Part shown: in pieces, positions 26,444-38,562 of the stretch | Layout of the letters: each line of letters begins with the position of its first letter | Position numbering within the stretch: position 1 is the first letter of the stretch | DNA from: Liolophura sinensis | Taxonomy: Eukaryota > Mollusca > Polyplacophora > Chitonida > Chitonidae | Direction of reading: 5' to 3' | Assembly: GCF_032854445.1 (NCBI RefSeq) | Contig: NC_088303.1 | Coordinates: 15,693,501-15,757,500 of the forward strand | DNA length: 64,000 nt | Notes under the pieces: model-generated | Told to the model about the DNA's origin: nothing | The model's input: the letters and a program-made list of their open reading frames with translations, nothing else | The model's database searches: none | Made by a program: the position numbers and the translations under genes

Positions 26444-29400
26444 ATGACCTCACTGAACAGTTACTTATTTACTGGTCTTGTATTGGTAAGACAGTTTAAC
26501 GTACTCGATGAAAGCCTTTAGGCAAACTTAGGGCATCTTGGTTTCACAAAATCATGATCATGAACTGTTTTTGTGTTTGGACACTAATGTTACAGGCTAA
26601 TGCGGAAAACTAGTATGGAACTTCCAATCAATTTTTGTTATTTTTTTTTTAAGGTGTTCTGATGGTCCAGTCTAGTCATTGTTTAATGTGAAATTTTCAG
26701 TAGGCATAATAGTATTGGAATTACGCGCAGCATTTTATATTCAGGTAGGCATGTATGTGTAGATCTTCACCTGCAGAATGGATTTGACTAAGAGAAGAAT
26801 GGGCGGGGCGTAAGATGAGATGGGTGCAGTATGGTGATTAAGGTTGAGTGACTACCTGTCTTAGGGGCCATAAAAGCATTAATTATTATAGGTTATTGAA
26901 TGAATATGGACTTGCAAGCACGTATTTGCTGTGGCACCTCTCAAACTATCAATTTCTTCCACATCATCCAATTTAGATGTAACAATGCCCAATTATATCA
27001 ATTAATCAGTCATTAAATCAAGATTTATTTGCCGAAAATAAAACTTTGAAAATGAAGATAAATGAAATGAACAAAAAATGAAGATATTGAAACTCGTAAC
27101 GTTGTTCTGAATGGCACAAGAAAGTGTATACAGTCATAAGACACGGTGTTATCAAATGACAGGTTGCTAATGCCGATGTACAATATGAATGTTGCTAATG
27201 GTGATGTGCAGTATGAAACATACGTGGCACGATTTCCACAACTTTCATAGATAAGCAAACGTGGAAGGTGTATAATGATTATATATATATATATATACCC
27301 TTCTCACCTCACCAATCTGTACTTTTCAGTTATTACTTTTCATTTGAATATTTTTCAGGCCACAGTTGTTGCTGTGGTAACCAGTGTACAGAAATCAGTG
27401 GGAGACAACTCTGATAGTTGTCCTTCTGGTCAGAAACACAGACCTGGACCAGTGCCTTCTGTGTCTCTGTGCTGTAAGACCTGGAACTACTCGTGTCCAC
27501 TCAGTAAGTTTTCAGTTTAATGGGGAGGCGCTAGTATGAACTAGGACCTTGAGCCATTATTACGTCAAAAGTGGATTGTAGCACAACGTCCACAATGTTA
27601 CAGTCTATCAATTTCTATTATGATGTCGCACCGTTTGTTTGGTGATGTCATCATGATGAGCTGGGAAAGGAACATAAATGTCAACAAAGCAACGTCAAGG
27701 TCCCGCTGCCGGAAGTTTGAGGATGTTGGTCAGGTGCCTACTGAAAGGCAGTGGTTTACTCCAGCTTCCTCCACTCATAAAACTGATCAAAAAAATGGGA
27801 GCTACCTCATGGTCAGACCTGGGAGAGGGGCACTTAATTTGCTAGAGTGACAAGGCTCATTCTGTGATAGTTTGTACAATGCAAGATGGACACAGTTTCA
27901 TCTCACATTTCAATCTCTGCTCTACTTTGGTTTCCTGATCTTTATGTACCGTGGACAGCAGCACCATGTGTTGAAACGGGTACACGCAGTTTTAAAAAGA
28001 CCAAGGTTCATATCATTGTTTATCTGTAATTTGGTACCTGTACTTCCCTGTGTAGATTGACCTGGTACACTTTTCTTGGAAAGTCCAGAAGCCTAGTATG
28101 GAAATAATTGAAACTGTGTACTGTAAATGCCTTTTTCTTCATGTAGTACTAACATTCGCAGATTTCGCGGCAGGCACATTTCCGCGAAAATAAGTACCAT
28201 CGAATATAAAACCCATGTAAGTAGTGTATTAATGCAGCATGCATTACAGTTATAAATTCGTTAACAAGCACTACACTTCAAATACCTTTTCAAACATGTT
28301 AATTAGTAATACCTAATTAGAACGTATTCCGGCTTTCACAAATCCAATTGATCGTCAGTTAATCTTGCCTTCTTGAGGCTTAACTCAGTCTAGGTATCGC
28401 TACATTGCGACGTTGTTGTTGATTTATTGTCGCGGTTACAGACATACAAGTCAATAATTTGTACTGGGCATGTGTATGTGATACAATATACATGGTTGAA
28501 AGAGGCAGTTTTTTTATCGACTATACTTGCCTTCCAGTCAGATCACCTTTCCAGTGCGCCCGATACATCGTGCGGGCATTTCTGCACTTCAAACTTTTCA
28601 TATGATGACTCTGGCCGTATGTGGGAAGGTCTGCCAGCAACCTGCGGAAAGTCGTGGGTTTCACCGGGCTCTTCCCGGTTTCCTCCGACCATAATGTTGG
28701 CCACTGTCGTATAAGTGAAATATTCCTGAGTACGGCGTAAAACACCAATCAAATAAATAAATCATAATGATGATTCCTGGGAAATTTGCTCAGATCTGTC
28801 ACAGCTCAGTCAAAGTTTCACTCACTCTGCTGATGCATGAGAATTAAACAGTGGGATTTATTTATACCACATTAAATCCTTCATCGTCCCCGGGAGTGAG
28901 TGACACGAATATTTGCTCACACAGCTGGTAAGGGCTGCGTCTTATAAAGATTAAGAGGCTTCAAAAGATTAAAAGCTTAGGAGGATTAACTTCCTTTGTC
29001 TGATCAAGGTACTGTATTGTATAGAATTCTTGTCACATCTTACAGGTACGTACAAGTTTAAATGATAACATTGTTACGTGAATCTTTGAGTTGTTTTTAT
29101 TACTTGACGTTTCTGTATTGAAGTTTAATTTTCGTTTATCAGTTGTCCAAAAATTCTGTTAAGATCTGCGAAAGTTGATCTCCGCAAATGTGTCTTCTTA
29201 CCAAATCTGCGAAAGTTTATACCCGCAAATAAAAAGGCATTTATAGTATCTTTGAATTATAGAGCAACCTGGCAGTCAGGAAGTGTATCAATGATTTTCT
29301 TTGTGCCAGATTACTCCTATAGCTTCTGTACGGAACAAGGTGGATGGGACAAATGTAGGAAATGTCCAGAAGGATTTGTCCAGCCATTCCCCACGAACAG

Positions 29401-32400
29401 TGATAGCCCCATGAAGTGTTACAAAGACAGGGGTGGCTGCTCTGAGGGTAAGTAATCTTCTGCTGAAGGATTGCCCTGTACTTGATACTCGATGACTTCA
29501 GCAATTTCCGCATCAGCATTTCTGGGGGCCCCAGTTGTGCGAAAGCTGACTAATGTCATTTATAATTCTCCATGTATAGACTTCTCTACATATAGAATTA
29601 ATGTGTTTCTTGACTTAGACTGTGGAAGGTTTGGGGAAATGTATATATACATGTACATTATAATTGTCCTTAGTAGTACTTTTTTTTATTCCTTTATTTG
29701 ATTGGTGTTTACACGGTAAGAATATTTCATTTATGCAATGGAAGCTCACATGAACTCACAGCAACCGCATTGGTGTGAGGCTCCTGGGTTATTGTGCCAC
29801 ATAAGAACGCTAACCACCTTGGCCATGAAGCCCCCAAAGTAATATTAAAGGTTTCTTTTATAATGTATTTATTTTATGTCTTATTTTTTTTTTAGAAAAA
29901 ATTGCTTTGAACACAACAGCAATGAAGTGTGTGTGTAATCTGGCTAACAACTACTACCCGATTGCTCTGTCTGGTTGTGATTTTAAAATTTGTCCGACGG
30001 GGGAGCATTTGCTGATAAATGGTAAGTTTGAATGCAGGGAAGCAACTGCTAATAAATGGTGAGTTTGAGGGCAGGGGAGCATATCTTGATAAATGGTGAG
30101 TACGAAGACAGCAGAGCTTCTGGTGATAAATGAGGGCAGCGGAGCAACTGCTGATAAATGGTGAGATTGGAAACAGGAGAGCAGCTGCTGATAAATGGTG
30201 AGTTTGAAGGCAGCAGAGCACCTGTGGATAAATGGTGAGTTGGAAGGCGGTTGGAAGGCAGCGGAGCAGCGGATAAGTGGTGAGATTGGAAACAGGAGAG
30301 CAACTGCTGATAAATGGTGAGTTGGAAGGCAGCAGAGCAACTGCTGATAAATGGTGACGCAAGATAGCAGCTGCAAATAAACAGTGAAATTGAAGGTAGT
30401 GGAGCTCTTGTGGATAAATGGTGAGGTTGAAGGCAACATAGCAACTGCTAATAAATGGTGAGGTTGAAGTCAGGGGAATAACTGCTAGTAAATGGTGAGG
30501 TTGAAGTAAGGGGAGTAACTGCTAATGAACTGCTAATCACTGACAAACGGTGAGGTTGAAAAAGCAGGAAAACAACTGTTGATAAATGGTGAGGTTGAAG
30601 GCAGGAGAGCTACTGGTGATAAATGATGAGGTTGAAGGCAGAGGACCAACTGGTGATAAATGATGAGGTTGAAGGCAGAGGAGCAACTGGTGAGAAATGG
30701 TGAGGTGGACGGCAGAAGAGCCACTGGTGATAAATGATGAGGTTGAAGGCAGGAGAGCTTCTGGTGATAAATGGTGAGGTTGATGGCAGAAGAGCCACTG
30801 GTGATAAATGATGAGGTTGAAGGCAGAAGAGCCACGGGTAATAAATGATGAGGTTAAAGACAGGAGAGCTACTGGTGATAAATGATGAGGTTGAAGGCAG
30901 GGAAGTAACTGGTGAAAAAATGGTGAGGTTAAAGGCAGGAGAGCTACAGGTGATAAAATGATGAGGTTGACAGCAGAAGAGCCACTGGTGATAAATGATG
31001 AAGTTGAAGGCAGGAGAGCTATTGGTGATAAATGATGAGGTTGAAGGCTAGAGAGCTACTGGTGATAAATGGTGAGGTTGACGGCAGAAGAGCCACTGGT
31101 AATAAATGATGAGGTTGAAGACAGGAGAGCTACAGGTGATAAAATGATGAGGTTGAAGGCAGGGAAGTAACTGGTGAAAAAATGGTGAGGTTAAAGGCAG
31201 GAGAGCTACTGGTGATAAATGATGAGGTTGACAGCAGAAGAGCCACTGGTGATAAATGATGAGGTTGAAGGCAGGAGAGCTAATGGTGATAAATGATGAG
31301 GTTGAAGGCAAGAGAGCTACTGGTGATAAATGGTGAGGTTGACAGCAGAAGAGCCACTGGTAATAAATGATGAGGTTGAAGACAGGAGAGCTACTGGTGA
31401 TAAATGATGAGGTTGAAGGCAGAGGAGTAACTGGTGAAAAATGGTGAGGTTGAGGCAGGAGAGCTACTGGTGATAAATATTGAGGTTGAAAGCAGGAAAG
31501 CTACTGGTAGTAAATGATGAGGTTGAAGGCAGGGTAGCTACTGGTAATAAATGGTGAGGTTGAAGGTAGGAGAGTTACTTGTGATAAATGGTGAGGTTGA
31601 AGGCAGGAGAGCTACTGGTGATAAATGTTGAGGTTGAAGGTAGGAGAGTTACTTGTGATAAATGGTGAGATTGAAAGCAGGAGAGCAACAGGTGAGAAAT
31701 GGAGACAAATAGCATGTTCCTTGAATTACCATACTTAAACTGGCAAACGGGATATTGGAGCAGAAAGGCAGTGGTATGATATCGGGGTCGTAATTTCTCT
31801 CTTTGAACAACTTTTTATTTAATTCTATGAGGTAAAGATACTTTTGTTACCTTTCCATCTGAATGGTTAACAGACCTTTTTTTCTCTCAGTGTTTGCATC
31901 TGTTTTGAGAGACTGTGTATATACAAACAAATGCTAGCCTTGTTCTGCTGTCTCCTAATCACAATTTAGTATTTTGATCCTCTAATTTCACAAATACGTG
32001 TACATCATTTTAGCATCATTTTCATTATATTTGTATGTATAAATTCCACTGAAAACAATGCTTTAAAATAATGTCGAAAAGGTTGAAGATTTACTGTACT
32101 TCATAAATATTCTGTAACTGCCGGTGTGCTTCAATTTCAATGAAGACATGAATGTAATAAGCTCTGTATGAACTGTTACATATGAACCAAAGTAGCAATG
32201 GTGTGTGCAATTACAGGGGCCTGGCAATGTTAAGTAGGGGCACGATTATGTATATTTCAGGTACCTGTACAACATGTCCCTTAGGCTCGTACAAAAACTG
32301 GTCAGGAAGTGGACAGTGTCTGCCATGGACAAAGTAAGTTTCTAAGAACAGAGATATACATGTGTTTTATGTTTCATTTCATCTTGTGTAGAGTTTATCT

Positions 32401-35400
32401 TACCGCCATGCTGTTGTAGCTGCTCTTGAAGAGTTCATTCCTGCTTCTTACAGATGAGTTAAAGGACATGACCAACAAATTCGGCTTGGTTTCAGCGGTT
32501 TCTAGATCCTTTTTCATAAAGGTAAAACCAACGCCCACTTAAATCTGTTCTAAAATTTTTGATTAATTACCAATTTTCTACAGCGGAAATGACATGTGAT
32601 ACAACAGCATAATACTAACGTCAACCAATGAAGTGTAAGTGTTAAGAAGTGTTGAGAAGAAGTCTTTGATATGAGCGATGCATGTATATTTTGGCAATGC
32701 AGGTTTTCAGACATTCGTATTATGTTGTTGTTGCACTACCTAAGTGCACTGTGTGTGTCACTACTATTTTAGAATTTAGTTACTTATCTCTCGTATTAAA
32801 ACTGATATGTCAGATGTGGATCTAATGTTCGTGAAAAAGGATCTACGAATGACTGAAATCCTGTTGAATTCGTTGGACAAGCTGTTATTATTGTAAGGTG
32901 GTAACAGTACTGCAGGTTTATTTTGTGTGCACTCATGTGTGACCAAACTAAAAGACTTAACCCTTGATCTTCTGATGCCACTATCTGCATCAATTTTGTA
33001 TGCCTTAAAGGATGTACATGACTAGGTACTATAAAACGAAGAATGTGGTTTCAAGGAATATGAAACGTACAAAAAAAATGAAACAGAATATTCATTTTTG
33101 AGGCATATTTTATATTTCTTTATAACCCCTCTATTTTATGCGTATTTTCTGTGAGTGGTCGGAAATATTCGGAAAACATCATCCAGGAACGTACTGAGGG
33201 CACGGAACCAGCTTAGCACGCCCCCCTCCCCCCCATTCAAGCTCTCCTACAAAAATGCAGCTATCACAGTTAACCATGGCAGGCTACTTAATTTCTGAAC
33301 TGATCGCTGGGGGCTGTCGAGAACTGTAGCGCAAAGTTATTTTAACGCACAAAGAAGAAAGCTAAGGAGCTTTATGGTATTTTGGTATGTTTGGCCACCT
33401 CATATACTCTGTGTTAAGAAATATAAACCAACTGTTTGATGTTTTACTATAAATGACTGATTTCCAGCCTGTTATTCTGTGTGAAATGCAACTGGTAGAA
33501 ATTCATACCACATGTCCGCATACACAAATGAAATATGTGTATTTTGGGTGAAACTTTGTCATTGGTATTTGTAGTTGTGAAGAGCTGGGTCAGTTTGTGT
33601 TCCGTATAGGCTCTAATGTAGAGGATGTCATCTGTGGTTTAAAACCTGAGCCCCACCCAGCAGGCTCAACCAACACAACCCGACCACCTAACCCCACCAA
33701 CGACACAGGTAGCCTGTAGCATAGTTTACTTATTGCTATTTTACACCTAGTACTCTGTGTGTTGAAATACAGTGTAGATGTCCTTCTTACATATTTGAAG
33801 TGGTTTGTTTGTGTTTTGAAATCATATGGCAAATGGAATGTTAATAGTTTTCATATTCTAATCTCTCCATACTACTTCAAGCCCTTTCCACCCTCAAAGT
33901 TTGGTGAATTAGGTTATTATTTCCGGCCTAGTTTTATTATTGTTTCCAAATTTTTTAAACCATCTCAATATCTAATTTAGATTTATTATATAAATAAATA
34001 ATTATAACTTTTTAGGTCATTTGTGATCCAGTAGTTAGCTGATCAGTCTAAATCTCAAAACTGACTCCATTGATTTTCATTAACTAGCTTTAAGGGTGAC
34101 ATTGTTTCATGAATTTTCCTGTCAACCAAGATTATATTTTATCTTAAAATGTTCTTGTTCTCTACACCAGGAGCTGACATCAAAGTTCAACGTGGAGATG
34201 GGAACAAGTTTGGAATCATTGGGTGAGGAATTTTGCTGTTCTTATTTAAATTGAAAAACCTGATGAAAACAAATTGAGATAACACTGACACATTTACAGT
34301 ATTCTGCACTATTCCGTTATGACTCAGGCTTTTAATATGTAAGTAGTTTTGGCCCTCCCTTTTCACAGAACTTCTGTGAAAGGAAGTGTACATTTCGGGG
34401 TGTTGTAGTGTTAACAAAAAGATGAAAAAATAAGATTTCTGCACAGTTGGTTTTTACTGCACCTTAATGTTTCAGCGGCTTTGTTGTGAGTGGCTGTATC
34501 CTATTGATGATGATGATATTGGCCTTTATGCTCCGGAAGAGAGCTTGTCCTCCAAGTGAGTAGTACACTGTGCTTTTAAATTTCGTAAGTGTGATGGTCT
34601 GCCAGCAACCTGCAGATGGTTGTTGGTCTCCCCAGGGCTCTGCCCGGTTTCCTCCCACTATAATGCTGGCCACCGTCGTATAAGTGAAATATTCTTGAGT
34701 CAGCGTAAAACACCAATGAAATAAATAAATTTTAAATTCCAATGTACATGGGCTGATGTATACAGTTTGATGCTCCACTCTCCACTCCCTTTTCTGCCAC
34801 TGGTCGGGAATATTCAGAAATGGTGTCTTGGGATCTTGGGACTAGCTTAGTGCTCCAATTAGGGTTCTTGTTATCGAAGTTGTTTTGTTGGCTGCCACCA
34901 TTGACATCACCGCAGTAGTCTACTTAATTTCCCAATTGTTGCTGGGAGCCTGAGGAAAACTACCCTAAGAAGATAGCTGAACAGCTTTTGTACTGTTAGA
35001 TTTTAGGTCACCTCATATAGTCCATATTAAGAAATAAAGATAAAATTAATCCTTTAAGATTTATTTATTTATTCGATTGGTGTTTTACACCGCACTCAAG
35101 AATATTTCACTTATACAAGAGCAGCCAATATTATGGCAGGAGGAAACCGGGCAGAGCCCAGGAGAAACCCACAACCATCCACTGGTTGCTGGCAGATCTT
35201 CCCATGTACGGTGTATAGTTTAAGACTTTAACCGAGAATTAACTTTAGTTCAGATGGAAATGACATTTACTTTGTTTTGGAATTAAACTGATGTTATATT
35301 TTGGTTCAGTCTGACTTTGGAACAACCTGTCCTGCTCCCTCCCAATGTCCTTTGATAATAAAACTTCATACATATACCTATTGTTTATGAATCAATGAAT

Positions 35401-36369
35401 ACAAGTATTTTAACAGAGCTTAGGTCACGCCGTGATAGTAAATCAGAACTGTGTAATATCACTTTGTGGTTTCTTATTTCAGAGGCAAGTAACGACCAGT
35501 TATATTTGGAGATGAACCTCAGAGGACGAACAGGGCGCCACCAGTATGAACAGGTCCAGTCTTCAGACGATGACCTTGATAACTCACCCACCTCTCCCAA
35601 AATTTTCCAGATTTCTTCCCACTCTTCAAAGGGTGGTCGCCAGTTCACATATCCGTCGGGGGCCGGTAATGGAGGCTATGGGAACCTAGTGATTTCCAGT
35701 GACCAGGAGAACTTAGCGGACGAGCTGACTGGCCTGACGGTCAATCTGCCAGACTCTCCCCAGAACAAACCACAAAGGCCAACGGGGGTCGTCAGCCGTA
35801 AGTCATGAATGTAAATGCTTTTTTTTTTTTTTTTTTTTTTTTTTTTTGAGTGGAAGTTTAGGGCTGATACAGTGAGCATGAGAAGAACTGCTGAAATGGG
35901 ATATATCTATACTGTTAATTAAACATTTTGTGGTATACAGGTATACACCTGTGAAAATTTCTTAGTTGATATGTGTAAGTACATGTACCTCTATCTTGAG
36001 GTTGCTCAAAGGCTGCTCTTATTGGCATATTTTACAAAATCTACTTAGTATTATCCATATGGCCATTCTATTGACTCCAAGATTTTGCTTGTAACGTACA
36101 TGATAGCAGGGAAATATGAGGGGCCTCCGTGGCTCAGTCGGTTAGCGCGCTAGCGCAGCGTAATGACCCAGGAGCCTCTCACCAATGCGGTCGCTGTGAG
36201 TTCAAGTCCAGCTCATGCTGGCTTCCTCTCCGGCCGTAAGTGGGAAGGTCTGCCAGCAACCTGCGGATGGTCGTGGGTTTCCCCCGGGCTCTGCCCGGTT
36301 TCCACCCACCATAATGCTGGCCGCCGTCGTATAAGTGAAATATTCTTGAGTACGGCGTAAAACACCAAT

Positions 36370-36411
<42 letters not shown>

Positions 36412-37402
36412 AAATATGAAAAAAAAAGGATTTTAATGAGATAGGAAATTGTGTGCCAAAATAGGAGCTACGGAAAGTCACTCTGATCAGCAGAGTATTT
36501 TTCACCAGCAGAAAATTTCTTGCCTATTGGCGTATGAATCAGCCTAGTGTGTCTCTGGCTTGACGTTTATTTCTTTGATTGAAGGTATTTATTGATTTAT
36601 TTTAAATGGGTTATTATGGATTTTTGGGGGGAGCTGTAGTCCAAAGTATTTCTCCTCCCCCCCCCCCCCCCCCATGGTGGTGATGATCAGGTTTATGGGT
36701 GGAGGAATCCACTCAGTGACTGTACCTCTGTTAGGTAACTGCAATACCTGTCATAAAGCTTCTGCCTTGGGGCAGGGGAACAGGCAGCCTGTTAGCATGA
36801 GCTTCACATGAGGTACTGGGGTGGATTGTCGGGGAAGTCAAGTGTGAGATTTGATTTGTGATAAATTTTATATGTACTTATTTATTTGATCGGTGTTTTG
36901 TGCCTTATTCAGAAATAGCTTTATTGTGGTAGGAAACCGAGCAAAGCCCGGGGGAAACCCACAACCATCCACAGGTTGCTGGAAGACCTTCCCATGCACA
37001 CCCAGAGAGGAATCCAGCATGAGCTGGACTTGAACTCACAGCGACTGTATTTGTGAGAGGCTCCTGGATCATTGCGCTGTGCTGGCGTGCTAACTTCCTT
37101 GGCCGCAGAGGCACCCAATCTGTAATAAATGAAAACAGGATTGTAAATTAGATTTGACGTATATTTGTGTTTTAGCTCAGCCCAGGGAGGAAGATGATGA
37201 AGGTGGATTACGAACCAGTGGTGGATCTATTCCCTTTGATAGTTTCTTGAGGCTTACCCCACTGGACTCTGACGGCCACCACTTTGTGGACCAAGGGTTG
37301 CCTCCCTTAGACTTGAACGAGTCACAACAGCAACAGCTGAGACAAGGCTCTGTAGATCCAAGGTCTTTAACCCAAGTTAAAACGCTTGAAAATTCCAGGT
37401 GA
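26444..37402 (+). CDS. TNF-receptor-superfamily type I membrane protein, 443 aa, complete
   Basis: Ten coding exons: 26444-26485, 27359-27503, 29310-29447, 29896-30021, 32261-32333, 33575-33708, 34171-34222, 34476-34555, 35483-35797, 37176-37402. Total is 1332 nt; phase closes at every junction and all introns are GT-AG. The start ATG has a good ACCATGA context. Residues 1-27 form a signal peptide split by intron 1. Residues 35-195 hold the cysteine-rich domains; the last one (C153-C195) shows the TNFR pattern CTTCPLGSY...CLPWTNC...EDVIC. Residues 197-236 are a Thr/Pro/Asn stalk, 238-256 a membrane helix followed by RKR, and 257-443 the cytoplasmic tail. Several N-glycosylation sequons are visible. 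I see no death domain. SDQE (336-339) and PREEDD (371-376) fit TRAF-binding consensus patterns, which is inference. The ligand and exact member are unknown. The stop overlaps an AG/GTGAAA sequence, so a further exon cannot be fully excluded. Confidence 0.85.
28119..29248. mobile_element. 1.13-kb element with imperfect ~45-bp terminal inverted repeats
   Basis: The left end TACTGTAAATGCCTTTTT continues to an ATTCGCAGATTT block. The right end, reverse-complemented, reads TACTATAAATGCCTTTTT and reaches TTTCGCAGATTT at the same distance. The ends are TA dinucleotides, as in Tc1/mariner-like non-autonomous elements. There is no transposase frame inside. It lies in intron 2 of the receptor gene and contains a SINE at 28606-28765. 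CGCGGATTT-like sequences at 46270-46390 may be a distant relative. Confidence 0.6.
28606..28765 (+). mobile_element. SINE, 5'-truncated, nested in the inverted-repeat element
   Basis: Forward body from GGCCGTATGTGGGAAGGTCT to AACACCAATCAAATAAATAA. The head is absent. Confidence 0.88.
29680..29838 (-). mobile_element. SINE with large internal deletion, in receptor intron 3
   Basis: Reverse tail TTTATTTGATTGGTGTTTAC joins almost directly to the head region (AACTCACAGCAACCGCATTG, GGCTCCTGGGTTATTG, CTTGGCCATGAAGCCCCC). The central body is missing. Confidence 0.8.
30001..31705 (+). repeat. 37-bp minisatellite (~45 copies) that starts inside receptor exon 4
   Basis: The first unit (30001-30037) is the last 21 nt of exon 4, GGGAGCATTTGCTGATAAATG, plus the first 16 nt of the intron, GTAAGTTTGAATGCAG. 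Later units, such as GGCAGGAGAGCTACTGGTGA plus TAAATGATGAGGTTGAA, keep the 37-bp period with some indels. Units carry either AAATGGTGAG (donor GT kept) or AAATGATGAG (donor lost). The first dozen or so mostly keep GT. The array fills 1.7 kb of the 2.2-kb intron 4 and ends with decayed copies near 31700. Reverse-strand open frames across it are repeat artefacts. Confidence 0.93.
34590..34730 (+). mobile_element. SINE, 5'-truncated, receptor intron 8
   Basis: Forward copy starting GATGGTCTGCCAGCAACC and ending CACCAATGAAATAAATAAAT, at the same truncation point as several other copies. Confidence 0.87.
35060..35213 (-). mobile_element. SINE, 5'-truncated, receptor intron 8
   Basis: Reverse TTTATTTATTTATTCGATTG tail through GGTTGCTGGCAGATCTTCCC. 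The head is missing. Confidence 0.87.
36120..36408 (+). mobile_element. full-length young SINE with long A tail and target-site duplication
   Basis: The best-preserved copy. It has A box TGGCTCAGTCGG, B box GAGTTCAAGTCC, the whole body, CACCAATC and then about 35 A. The 12-bp repeat AGGGAAATATGA flanks both sides (left copy ending at about 36119, right copy starting at 36408). It lies in intron 9 of the receptor gene. The intact duplication and pure A tail suggest recent insertion. Confidence 0.95.
36871..37110 (-). mobile_element. SINE, near full length, diverged, receptor intron 9
   Basis: Reverse TTATTTATTTGATCGGTGTT tail through the head region ending CTTGGCCGCAGAGGCACCC. The ACTCAAGAATATTTCAC block is shortened. 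Confidence 0.82.
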
Positions 37403-37734
37403 AACCAGACTGATTTATTCGATGAGCTAAGTACATATAATTATATTGAATGTTGGGTGGATTTTTACTTTTTTGTATTTTTATTCTGTTCTTCAGTGTG
37501 CATAAAAAGAGCTGATGTGCTATTTCACTAGTCAATTGTTATCTTTTCACTGTTGAAAGATTTATTTCTTGTTAACTCTACAGAATGAAAATCAAAACTA
37601 GTCAATCTCCTTCTACTGCATTTTTTTTCATATAAAATGGGAAGGATTCTGGATTTCTGTTTCCTCACTGTTGTGAGATTTCTTTCTTGTAAATGACAGG
37701 GTTACATGCAAGTCATATTCAAAGTAGTGTAATG

Positions 37735-37925
37735 AGCTAGGAGCCTCTCACCACTGAAGTTGCTGGCTTCCTCTCCGGCTGTACGTGGGAAGGTCTACCA
37801 GCAACCTGCGGATGGTCGTGGGTCTCCACCGGGCTCTGCCCGATTTCCTCCCACAATTATGCTGGCCACCATCGTATAAGTGAAATATTCTTGAGTACAG
37901 CAATCAAATAAATAAATAAATAAAT
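37735..37925 (+). mobile_element. SINE, 5' part missing
   Basis: Forward GAGCCTCTCACCACTGAAGT through CAATCAAATAAATAAATAAA. The A-box region is absent and there are small deletions in the B-box and tail regions. Confidence 0.85.
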
Positions 37926-38353
37926 ATTGAAAGTAACATTTATAATATCCTAAAAAGTGGTGAGATTATTGTCTGGCTTTGGCAGTGCACCCTTATTTTA
38001 TGCTTATGCTTTAAACTTACAGGCTGGATTTTGTTGCATATAATACAATTTTCTTTCAAAAATTATTCTCTTTTCAAGTGATTGGGCCATTTACTGCACA
38101 ATGGGCCTTAGTGCAAAACAACATGGACTTCCGACAGAATGTAGAAGCTGTTGCAAATTTGCACTGATTCTTTCTTTTCACAACAGTTGTATAATTGAGC
38201 ACATAAATAACAAACCAATTTCAGCTAACCAATGTGTATTAAAGGTAAAGCTTGTCATGTGAACTGAGCCAAGCATAATGTTGGCACATCGGCATGTGTA
38301 GGAAGTGTGTGTACTATTCAACCATACAGAAATAATGTGATTTTAAGAAACAA

Positions 38354-38562
38354 TAAGGATTTGTGTCTGTAAAGCTGTGGAATAGATTTTGTCACTAAAG
38401 AAAAAAAAAAAACTTTGTAAGTGTGTATATTGAATCTTCTAGAAACTGAAAAAATGTTTCATTAAGGATTTGTGTCTGTAAAGCTGTGGAATAGATTTTG
38501 TCACTAAAGAAATACTTTGTAAGTGTGTACATTGGATCTTCTAGAAACTGAAAAAATGTGTT
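38354..38562. repeat. 109-bp tandem duplication
   Basis: TAAGGATTTGTGTCTGTAAA begins two nearly identical copies at 38354 and 38463. They differ mainly by an A-run in the first copy. Confidence 0.92.

Noticed and set aside
29892..31311. Several minus-strand open frames of 62-161 aa rich in Ser, Pro, Leu and His
   Set aside because: They are antisense readings of the 37-bp intron array with no start context, splice signals or domain.
36120..36220. A functional tRNA gene
   Set aside because: The A and B boxes belong to the SINE head. The sequence between them does not fold into a proper anticodon arm and is followed directly by the SINE body.
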